Positions 52,554-59,978 of a stretch of DNA of 64,000 nucleotides are shown piece after piece. Every line of letters starts with the position of its first letter. Within the stretch, counting starts at the first letter, position 1. The notes beneath the pieces were generated by a model that saw only the letters and a list, made by a program, of their open reading frames with translations, had not been told where the DNA came from and searched no databases. Source of the DNA: Haliscomenobacter sp040401995 (GTDB taxonomy: Bacteria; Bacteroidota; Bacteroidia; Chitinophagales; Saprospiraceae); assembly GCA_040401995.1 (NCBI GenBank), contig JBBANM010000009.1, positions 1 through 64,000 of the forward strand. The letters run 5' to 3'. Position numbers and translations under genes: made by a program.

Positions 52554-53669
52554 CTAATACCCTTCCTCTTCCAATCTTCCTGCCATTTTTTTGACGATTT
52601 TGAAATGCTGAAAAAACTCTTTGGCAATTACCCGTAGAATGGTAAACACTGGAATCGCCAAAATCATACCACCCACGCCGCCAATATTCGCGCCCATTAA
52701 AGTCGCTAGGAAAATTTCTAAAGGATGCGCCATTACGCTCGTAGAGAAAATATAAGGTTGTAGAAAAAAGTTATCCAATTGCTGCATCACCGAAAAAGCT
52801 ACAACAACTTTGATCAGCATTGGCAATAATTCGGTATAAAAGTCCAAATCCAAATTGGAGGCGATGGTGATGAAAATCGCAAATGCGGCGCCAAGCAATG
52901 GCCCCAGGTAAGGGATGACATTGGTTAACGCGCCAAATAACGCGATCAATAACGCGCTTTTTATGCCTAGGATCGACAGTACGATGGTCATGAATATGGT
53001 AATGACCGTCATCTGAACCACGATACCGCCAAAATAACGGGTGAGTAAGGTGGTGACGTGGCGGATTGTTGCGCGGGTAGGTTCTTCATATTCTTTTGGC
53101 GCTAGATCTAACACAAAATTGATGAACAAACGGCGCTCTTGCAAAAAGAAAAATGCAATAAAAAGCGTCGAAACGGTATTGACGATCACCATTCCAATAG
53201 CGCCAATGAAGGAGGCAATAATAGCACCGACTTTATTGGGCTCAAACCACCCCGCTAAGCCTTTGCGCACCAATTCTTCTAAGGAATTTTCCGGCAGTTT
53301 TACCCCATAAGTAATTAACCAGTGATTAAAACGGGCATAGGGTTCTTCCAACGCTTTGGCAATTGCACGGTAATCGACATGCGCCAAATTGTTGGCTTGG
53401 GTTAAAATGGTAGGCACGAAAATCAAAAACAATAAACCAGCAACTAGAAAAAAGGAAAGCAAAGTAAGGGCGGCACATAAGCTTGCACCTAATCGGCGTT
53501 TGCCGATTTTTATGCGCCGATACAGATGCATCAACGGCTGACCAATCAGCGAAAGCACCCACGCCGCCATTACATAGGCTACGATCGAGCTAAAAAAATA
53601 AACAAATAAGCCAATGAATAAGGCAGAAGCGCCAAAAATAAGGTATCGATTCCAATTGGTTGTTTCCAT
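52554..53669 (-). CDS. AI-2E/PerM-family permease
   Basis: 371 residues from the ATG at 53669; the longer frame adds 13 residues without features. It has about eight membrane helices in the AI-2E transporter arrangement: two N-terminal hairpins, a soluble segment (about 115-175), then the conserved LTNVIPYLGPLLGA (about 245-258) and MGANIGGVGGMILAIPV near the end. Related proteins export AI-2 or act as Na+/H+-linked exporters; the substrate is not predictable. It starts 48 bp after queG and may share its transcript. Confidence 0.87.
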   Translation of the reverse strand: METTNWNRYLIFGASALFIGLFVYFFSSIVAYVMAAWVLSLIGQPLMHLYRRIKIGKRRLGASLCAALTLLSFFLVAGLLFLIFVPTILTQANNLAHVDYRAIAKALEEPYARFNHWLITYGVKLPENSLEELVRKGLAGWFEPNKVGAIIASFIGAIGMVIVNTVSTLFIAFFFLQERRLFINFVLDLAPKEYEEPTRATIRHVTTLLTRYFGGIVVQMTVITIFMTIVLSILGIKSALLIALFGALTNVIPYLGPLLGAAFAIFITIASNLDLDFYTELLPMLIKVVVAFSVMQQLDNFFLQPYIFSTSVMAHPLEIFLATLMGANIGGVGGMILAIPVFTILRVIAKEFFQHFKIVKKMAGRLEEEGY

Positions 53670-53717
53670 GATCAGTTTAATTGGGTGTGATGGGCTAAAA
53701 ATAACCAAATGACCGGT

Positions 53718-54659
53718 TTATTCGCGCTGGTCATTACTTAAAAAGTCAATGTTTCGTTTCAATCCTTGGTATTTGGTGCGTTTTACTGCCGATTGTTGGA
53801 ATACTTTTTGAAAAACCTCCTCGGTTAATTCCTCCCAATTTTCTCGGCTCATGTTTAGGAGCGCCTCGGATGGTTCAAATGCCGGTTCATGGTGCGGTTT
53901 TGAAAAACGATTCCAAGGGCATACATCTTGACACACATCGCAGCCAAACATCCAATTGTCCATTTTGCCGGCAAATTCATTGGGTATAGCCGATCGCAAT
54001 TCAATGGTCAAGTAAGAGATACATTTGCTGGCGTCAAGCAGGTAACCTTGTGGGGAAATCGCCTCAGTAGGACAGGCGTCGATACAGCGCCGACAGGTAC
54101 CGCAATAATCTTTCATGGGGCCGTCGGGTTCCAATGCTAGATCTAGAATGAGTTCGGCCAAAAAAAAATTAGAACCCGCTTTGGGGTGGATCAAAAGGGT
54201 GTTTTTGCCCACCCAACCAGTACCTGCTCTTTTTGCCCAATCGCGCTCCAACACCGGCGCAGAATCTACAAAACAGCGGCCATTGACTTCCCCGATTTTT
54301 TCTTGCAAAAAAGCCAGTAAAGTCTTCAGCTTTTCTTTGATAACGTGGTGGTAGTCTTTGCTGTAGGCGTAGGTCGAGATCTTGGGCGCCAGCGGGTCTT
54401 TTTGTTTCAGTGGCGTAGCGTAATTATACAATAAACTGACAACTGATTTAGCCCCAGGAACCAATAGGGTAGGGTCTACTCGTTTGTCAAAATGACCTTC
54501 CAGGTATTGCATTTCGCCATGTAAACCTTGCTGCAACCATTGCTCCAAACGCCGTGCCTCTTCCTCCATAAACTCCGCCTTGGCAATGCCCACAAAATCA
54601 AAACCCAAGCGTTGGGCTTCTTGTTTGAGAAGCAGCGTATGTTGAGCGGTTGGGTTCAT
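53718..54659 (-). CDS. queG: epoxyqueuosine reductase QueG
   Basis: 313 residues. The conserved Asp132 in VDSAP(V)LERDWA is the catalytic acid region; two 4Fe-4S clusters are bound by CGTCRRCIDACP (Cys186, 189, 192, 196) and Cys213, Cys240, Cys243, Cys247 (CDVCQDVCPW). QueG is a cobalamin-dependent enzyme that makes the last step of queuosine in tRNA, linking it to the B12 import locus at 5-10 kb. No HEAT-repeat C-terminal extension, so it is of the short type. Confidence 0.94.
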   Translation of the reverse strand: MNPTAQHTLLLKQEAQRLGFDFVGIAKAEFMEEEARRLEQWLQQGLHGEMQYLEGHFDKRVDPTLLVPGAKSVVSLLYNYATPLKQKDPLAPKISTYAYSKDYHHVIKEKLKTLLAFLQEKIGEVNGRCFVDSAPVLERDWAKRAGTGWVGKNTLLIHPKAGSNFFLAELILDLALEPDGPMKDYCGTCRRCIDACPTEAISPQGYLLDASKCISYLTIELRSAIPNEFAGKMDNWMFGCDVCQDVCPWNRFSKPHHEPAFEPSEALLNMSRENWEELTEEVFQKVFQQSAVKRTKYQGLKRNIDFLSNDQRE

Positions 54660-54683
54660 CGCATCAGCTTATTATCATTACTA

Positions 54684-54785
54684 ATACTACTGTACATTTT
54701 CCTTGTGATCGCTTGTCAAACCTTCCAGGTCTCCAAGACCTGGAAGGTTTAGGTTCCCCCAGAGAGTTTATAATGTACACTACTC
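54684..54785. repeat. PalH element, degenerate copy 2
   Basis: The left end AATACTACTGTACATTTT matches the PalH terminus in 16 of 18 positions; the right end (TATAATGTACACTACTCC) is more diverged. The inner hairpin AAACCTTCCAGGTCT (54718-54732) with its exact complement (54736-54750) is the same as in copy 1. The right end contains the TAG stop of the helicase gene. Confidence 0.7.
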
Positions 54786-57071
54786 CACAATTTGCAATTT
54801 GGCAAACTTGAGCATGATGCGGCGTTCCGGACTGTCAATGTCTTGAAAAAGGATGGTGGCAATGCGGTTGTCTTTGCTGCCATCGATGGCCAGTACTTTT
54901 CCTTCGCCAAATTTCATGTGCAGTACCCGCATCCCTTTTTGAATACTTTCACTAGGGCTTTGTTTGAAAGAGGCGGGATCTACCTTCAGGGGTGCATTTT
55001 GTGCAGTGGTTCGGCGTTCAAAGTTACCCGTGATGGTTTTACTGGGCTTTTCTTCTTTCACCGTATCCCAGTTGCCGCGCAATGCTGCGGTACTTTCCAT
55101 ATGTTCGCGGGGAATCTCTTCCAGAAAGGGGCTCATTTCATTGTAGTGCATCTGACCAAATTTATACCGACTAGCGGCAAAAGTCAGCGTCAGCAACTGT
55201 TCAGCACGGGTGATGGCCACGTAAAAAAGTCGGCGCTCTTCATCCAGGCCGTCCAACGTATCCATCGACATGAAAGATGGGAAAAGTTTGTCTTCCAAGC
55301 CGACGACAAAAACCGACTTGAATTCCAATCCTTTGGCCGAGTGAACCGACATCAGCGTGATGTAATCGCCTTCTTTTTCTTTGTCGTCAAAATCGGTGAG
55401 CAAAGCAATGTTTTGCAAATAGCTGGTCAGCGATTTATCGATTACGGTCTCTACGTTTTCGGCAACATCTTCATCCACAAACGATTTGATCCCGTCCAAC
55501 AAGGCATTGATGTTGTCCAAACGACCGATGCCCTCCACCGTTCTATCGGCTTTAAGGGTGTCGATAAGTCCGGAAGATTTGGCGATAAAAAATGCTGCTT
55601 CATAAGCGTTGCTATTGGTGGCTACCGCTGCAAATTCTTCAATTTTGGACTTAAATTCTTGCAGGCCTTTTTGCGTGCGTGCCCCCGAGTCGGCATTGAG
55701 CAAGCAATCCCACATCGGCAATCCTTCGGTACCGGCAAACTGGCTGATTTTGTCGACGGTGGTATCGCCAATTCCGCGTTTGGGATAGTTGACAACGCGT
55801 CTTAGGGCTTCTTCATCGCGTTGATTGATGGCCAAACGAAGGTAGGCGATGAGGTCCTTCACCTCTTTTCGTTGGTAGAAAGATTGACCGCCATATACCC
55901 GATACAGCAAATTGTAGCGCCGCAGGTATTCTTCAAAAACCCGGGATTGCGAGTTGGTACGGTAAAGAATGGCGATATCGCTGTTGTGCAGGTGGTAACG
56001 ACTTTTTTGCTCAATAATGGTATCGGCTACGCGGTTTCCTTCTTCACTATCGGTCATGGCTTTAATGACCTTGATCTTATGCCCTTCGCCTTTATCCGAC
56101 CAGATTTTTTTCTGAATCTGCCGGCGGTTATGGGTAATTACCTCATTGGCGGCTTGTACAATATGATCCGTTGAGCGGTAATTTTGCTCCAATTTGAACA
56201 CCTTAATGCCATACGGTTTGAAATCCGTTTCAAAATCAAGGATGTTTTGAATCGTTGCACCCCGGAAAGCATAGATACTCTGGGCATCGTCGCCTACCAC
56301 GCAAATGTTGCGCGGACTACCCTCAAAGTTGACCAATTTGCGGATAATGGCATACTGTAGGTGGTTGGTATCTTGAAACTCGTCGACCAGGATATAGCGA
56401 AACTTTTGGCGGTATTTTTCCAATACGCCATCCGGATTGCGCTGCAGCAATTCAAAAAGCCGGTACAACAGGTCGTCGAAATCCATGGCGCCTGCCATTT
56501 TGCAACGCTCGGTGTATTTTTTGTAAATGGTAGCAATTTGAGGTTGACGGGAAAGCCGATCCTCTTCCATCAATAATGGATCTTCCGCATAACGGATCGG
56601 GGTGATCAAATTGCTTTTAGCCGATGAAATGCGCGATCGGATGTTGTTGGCAACATAGATGGTTTTATCAAGGTTGAGCTCCTTGATTATCGCTGAAATG
56701 ACGTTTTTGGAGTCTTCGGAATCGTAGATGGTAAAATTGGAAGGGTAGCCTATTTTCTCGGCCTCAATGCGTAAAATTCGTGCAAAAATGGAGTGAAAAG
56801 TACCCGACCATACCCGATTACCACCATCACCAATGACTTTGCTGATCCTTTCACCCATTTCGCGGGCAGCCTTATTGGTAAAAGTCAGAGATAATATTTC
56901 CCAAGGCGGTACCCCTTTCTCAATCAAATGGGCGATGCGATAGGTAAGCACCCGGGTTTTTCCCGAACCAGGTCCGGCTACTACCAAAACAGGACCGTCG
57001 GTATTGGTAACCGCGTCTCGTTGAACGGGATTGAGCTCGTCAAGATAGGAGGGAAGGATATTTGTAGTCAT
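54780..57071 (-). CDS. pcrA: UvrD/PcrA-type DNA helicase
   Basis: 763 residues, superfamily 1A. Walker A AGPGSGKT (32-39), LTFTNKAAREM, LVDEFQDTN (Walker B), GDDAQSIYAFRGA, LEQNYRST, LMSVHSAKGLEF and VAITRAEQLLTLT are all in order; the C-terminus has a Tudor-like GMRVLHMKFGEGKVL segment typical of PcrA. It unwinds DNA 3' to 5' in repair and replication. The stop codon falls in a PalH copy. It begins 33 bp downstream of the AhpD-like gene. Confidence 0.94.
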   Translation of the reverse strand: MTTNILPSYLDELNPVQRDAVTNTDGPVLVVAGPGSGKTRVLTYRIAHLIEKGVPPWEILSLTFTNKAAREMGERISKVIGDGGNRVWSGTFHSIFARILRIEAEKIGYPSNFTIYDSEDSKNVISAIIKELNLDKTIYVANNIRSRISSAKSNLITPIRYAEDPLLMEEDRLSRQPQIATIYKKYTERCKMAGAMDFDDLLYRLFELLQRNPDGVLEKYRQKFRYILVDEFQDTNHLQYAIIRKLVNFEGSPRNICVVGDDAQSIYAFRGATIQNILDFETDFKPYGIKVFKLEQNYRSTDHIVQAANEVITHNRRQIQKKIWSDKGEGHKIKVIKAMTDSEEGNRVADTIIEQKSRYHLHNSDIAILYRTNSQSRVFEEYLRRYNLLYRVYGGQSFYQRKEVKDLIAYLRLAINQRDEEALRRVVNYPKRGIGDTTVDKISQFAGTEGLPMWDCLLNADSGARTQKGLQEFKSKIEEFAAVATNSNAYEAAFFIAKSSGLIDTLKADRTVEGIGRLDNINALLDGIKSFVDEDVAENVETVIDKSLTSYLQNIALLTDFDDKEKEGDYITLMSVHSAKGLEFKSVFVVGLEDKLFPSFMSMDTLDGLDEERRLFYVAITRAEQLLTLTFAASRYKFGQMHYNEMSPFLEEIPREHMESTAALRGNWDTVKEEKPSKTITGNFERRTTAQNAPLKVDPASFKQSPSESIQKGMRVLHMKFGEGKVLAIDGSKDNRIATILFQDIDSPERRIMLKFAKLQIVE

Positions 57072-57104
57072 TGCAAAGATTCTTTAGATAAAAAAGAGAC
57101 AAAT

Positions 57105-57458
57105 TTATTCCGCGCTTTGTTCCTGCTCCAAGGCTTCCCAGTACTCCACTGCCCGACGGGTATGCGGAATACAAATGGAACCGCCTACCAAATTGGCGAT
57201 GGTAAACACTTCAAAAACCTGTTCTTTGCTGATGCCGAGTTCAAAACAAGTACCCAAGTGATAACGAATACAATCGTCGCAGCGCAACACCATCGAAGCC
57301 ACCAATCCCAAGAGCTCTTTGGTTTTTTTATCCAAAGCACCATCCTGATAGGCCGTGTTATCTAAGCTAAAAAAACGTTTTAGCGTTTTATCACTCTGTG
57401 CCAAGATCTTTTCGTTCATTTCGGCACGATAATTGTTGAATTCTTTTACGATGGACAT
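57105..57458 (-). CDS. AhpD-like carboxymuconolactone-decarboxylase family protein
   Basis: 117 residues, the all-helical AhpD/CMD fold. Active-site pattern Cys60-x-x-Cys63 and His67 (RCDDCIRYH) as in alkylhydroperoxidase AhpD. It probably acts as a small peroxidase or disulfide reductase in the cytoplasm; the reductant is unknown. It is 33 bp upstream of the helicase in the same direction. Confidence 0.85.
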   Translation of the reverse strand: MSIVKEFNNYRAEMNEKILAQSDKTLKRFFSLDNTAYQDGALDKKTKELLGLVASMVLRCDDCIRYHLGTCFELGISKEQVFEVFTIANLVGGSICIPHTRRAVEYWEALEQEQSAE

Positions 57459-57509
57459 AAGCGACTTAAATTGAGATTTTGCATGAAAAGCAAAAATAAC
57501 CTTTTGTTT

Positions 57510-57670
57510 AGGAATGGGTGAATAATAAAGTGTCCTTTTAGCCGCCGCTATTTTGCAGCCAATCGACTATCTTTTGAGGCGCAATGTGGGGCATTGCAAC
57601 GAAAAAGATAGGAAGAGTGGCTGTAAAAGAGCAAGGATAAAGGTGTACTTTATTGTTTAACCATTCCTTA
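57510..57670. repeat. PalC palindromic element, copy 2 (uninterrupted)
   Basis: 161 bp from AGGAATGGGTGAATAATAAAG to CTTTATTGTTTAACCATTCCT. It is co-linear with 16045-16370 apart from the PalD insertion there. It sits between two genes of the same direction, 50 bp upstream of the AhpD-like start. Confidence 0.8.
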
Positions 57671-57718
57671 GGTCGAAGGTAGGTTGGTACAAATAAAAAA
57701 AGACAGGAAGGTACAGTA

Positions 57719-57749
57719 CAAAAAAAAGCGGGGCGCCTTCCGACGCCCC
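57719..57749 (-). terminator. terminator of the secreted-protein gene
   Basis: On the minus strand GGGGCG and CGCCCC arms (57730-57735 with 57744-57749) are followed by GC and a run of eight or more T. It lies about 125 bp past the stop of the gene at 57873. Between them nothing else is seen. Confidence 0.7.
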
Positions 57750-57872
57750 ACGAAAATCCTCGTTAAGAAACCCTTCACAAAATAATCTTTACTGGAGCTT
57801 GAGTTTTATATGGTAAAAATAAGTTTTTTGTTGTTGAGATTATAATTCATTTTGATGGAACCACCTCAGTGG

Positions 57873-59006
57873 TTAATCCATCAGCATGAGGCCAATTGAG
57901 TTAAGATCTTGAACTGGAGTTTCGCTTTTTTGCGGAGTTACTGTGGTCATTGGAGATTGTAATGGCTTTGGCTCAAGGAAAATACGTTGAGTTTGATGCC
58001 TTACATTATTACCGCATGAGTCGGTAATCGTCCATTCCCGAAAGATTGCTTGCTGCTCGGGAACTAAAACATCTTTCCAAGAAACCACTAATTTCTTTGT
58101 GGATTGTTGGAATGTAACCACATCATCAACAGTGGAGGGGTTGCCATCGATATCATAAGTAGGGAAACCTGTATTGCTGGGTTGTGTGCTGAGCGGTTGT
58201 CTACAGTCTTTTGGGAAACGGATATCGGTAATGCTCGGATTCGCAGCATAAATATATTCAGTAAAAGCCGTTTCCGTTGCGGTGGAATTGCGCCATTGTC
58301 TTACCAAAACCTCGTCGGCTTCGGTGACAAAAGAGAAATGCTCGATTACAAATGTTTCGTTGGAAGTTGGATCAAGCTGAAAAGATAGGACACTACCAGC
58401 TTGAATAAAAGCGCCAACTGTAGTGGTATTGAGCGCAAGGTTTTTGTTGCCAACAAGTACAGTTAGACCTTGGGGAGAATAGGAGCCCCCTTGCCTACGC
58501 CAGTTGAAGGAAACATAACCACTTGCAGGCATTACCACATTAAAGCGGGAAACCTGATGATTAGCTACCTCAAGTAACGCATTATCGGCCTTTTGAACCA
58601 ATAACTTGCAATTGGGAGCTCCGGTGACATCTACCCCACCGTCACCAAATATTTTTGCGGTTTGCCAACGCTGTGGATCAAAATATCCTGTAAAACCTAG
58701 TTGTTTACAGTTTAGAACATAATAAGCGTCAAAGTTTTTATAATTCTTGGTCTTGTCAACAATCGAAGCAGGAATGCTCGCTGGATAAGACCTCAAATCT
58801 GAATTTTTTGTACCCATTACGGACAAAAAAGACGAACGCGTATCAGGTTGAATGCTATATGAGAGTTGCAGAAAAACATTATCTATACTGGAAACTGATG
58901 ATTTTACATCGGTTTGATGTGCCACCTGTCCAAGTAAGACGCTGTTTATTAGGGATAGAAATAATAAAACGACAATTGAATATCGATTAAGGTATTTGTG
59001 TAGCAT
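57873..59006 (-). CDS. secreted protein of unknown function
   Basis: 377 residues from the ATG at 59006, which begins a signal peptide (about 1-27, ending LLGQ); an upstream in-frame ATG adds nine residues. The body looks like an all-beta extracellular protein: a jelly-roll-like stretch with GYVSFNWRRQGGSYSPQGLTV and a late segment resembling HYR-type surface repeats (IFREWTITDSCGNN). It lacks a clear T9SS sorting domain; the end (NSIGLMLMD) is short, so it may be truncated. Function unknown. Confidence 0.7.
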   Translation of the reverse strand: MLHKYLNRYSIVVLLFLSLINSVLLGQVAHQTDVKSSVSSIDNVFLQLSYSIQPDTRSSFLSVMGTKNSDLRSYPASIPASIVDKTKNYKNFDAYYVLNCKQLGFTGYFDPQRWQTAKIFGDGGVDVTGAPNCKLLVQKADNALLEVANHQVSRFNVVMPASGYVSFNWRRQGGSYSPQGLTVLVGNKNLALNTTTVGAFIQAGSVLSFQLDPTSNETFVIEHFSFVTEADEVLVRQWRNSTATETAFTEYIYAANPSITDIRFPKDCRQPLSTQPSNTGFPTYDIDGNPSTVDDVVTFQQSTKKLVVSWKDVLVPEQQAIFREWTITDSCGNNVRHQTQRIFLEPKPLQSPMTTVTPQKSETPVQDLNSIGLMLMD

Positions 59007-59433
59007 GGGATTATGTTTAATCATGAACGCCAAATTAACTAACCTAGATATGAAAATATCTAATCCAAAGTTAAAATAGGTTGCAAAAACTGATTAAACA
59101 ATATGCTATGGCAAGACAACGGGCTAAATAGGTACAATGAAGTACCAGTGTGTTTTTCAAGTTCATGGGATGTATCGGTTTTCGGAAAAATAATATCCTC
59201 AATTGGATATTTTTTAAATATAGTACAAATATAGGGGTAAACGCATTGCAATCCATACCCTATTGAGGGTAATTTTTGAATTTTTTTTTTCATAATGCTT
59301 TTTTAGCTCATAAAGAGCCTGTTTTAATTGCTGATCCAAGTTCAGGTGCACTTTTTTTTCTGGCAAAAAAACTCTATCAGAACGATTTGACAACAAAACA
59401 CAATTTTGACGGTTAAATGGGCAAAAGTCACCA
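59007..59433. other. intergenic region without a recognised gene
   Basis: A 427-bp AT-rich gap between divergent genes. A 77-codon minus frame (59214-59447) overlaps the start of the SRPBCC gene and has poor composition; I do not accept it. It probably contains both promoters, but no exact TTTG-N19-TAnnTTTG was found. Confidence 0.45.
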
Positions 59434-59895
59434 ATGAAAATTCGCAAAAAAGAGTGGACGCAAATCTTACCGCAATCATTAGAAACGGTTTGGGATTTTT
59501 TTGCTCAACCGGATAACCTCAGTAAGCTTACCCCTTCTGAAGTTGGGTTCGAGATGCTTTCGAATCTTAATGGGCAAGTTGTTTTTCCAGGAATGATCAT
59601 CGAACATCGGGTTCGACCCATTCTAGGGATCCCTCTTTATTGGGTGACAGAAATCAAATATGTGGTTCCCCATCAGTATTTTATCGATGAACAAAGGTTT
59701 GGGCCTTACGCTTTTTGGCAACATCAACATCATTTTGAACAAACTTCTGCAGGCGTATTGATGACGGATCGGCTGTACTATAAGGTGCCTTTTGGCATTT
59801 TGGGCTCCATTGCGGATGCCGTCTTTGTAGCGGCTACCATTGATCAGATATTTGCTTATCGCCAAAAAGCCTTGATCGAATATTTTCAAAAGTAA
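59434..59895 (+). CDS. SRPBCC (START-like) domain protein
   Basis: 153 residues covering one helix-grip domain: it opens with the QILPQSLETVWDFFAQPDNLSKLTP pattern of the polyketide-cyclase/SRPBCC superfamily, and ends with a long C-terminal helix (AATIDQIFAYRQKALIEYF). Such proteins bind hydrophobic ligands; the ligand is unknown. It lies 83 bp upstream of the S9 peptidase and may be co-transcribed. Confidence 0.82.
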   Translation: MKIRKKEWTQILPQSLETVWDFFAQPDNLSKLTPSEVGFEMLSNLNGQVVFPGMIIEHRVRPILGIPLYWVTEIKYVVPHQYFIDEQRFGPYAFWQHQHHFEQTSAGVLMTDRLYYKVPFGILGSIADAVFVAATIDQIFAYRQKALIEYFQK

Positions 59896-59978
59896 ATGCT
59901 TGTCCTAATAGAATTGGTGATATTTTTTATATTTTCCCTTGGCTTTACCGAATGTATTCCAATCACTAGAAGAACTTG

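Noticed and set aside
54792..55805. 337-codon open frame on the plus strand
   Set aside because: It is fully antisense to the conserved helicase gene; its length comes from codon bias of the real gene.
59214..59447. 77-codon minus frame before the SRPBCC gene
   Set aside because: It overlaps the divergent gene start and consists of promoter-like AT-rich sequence.
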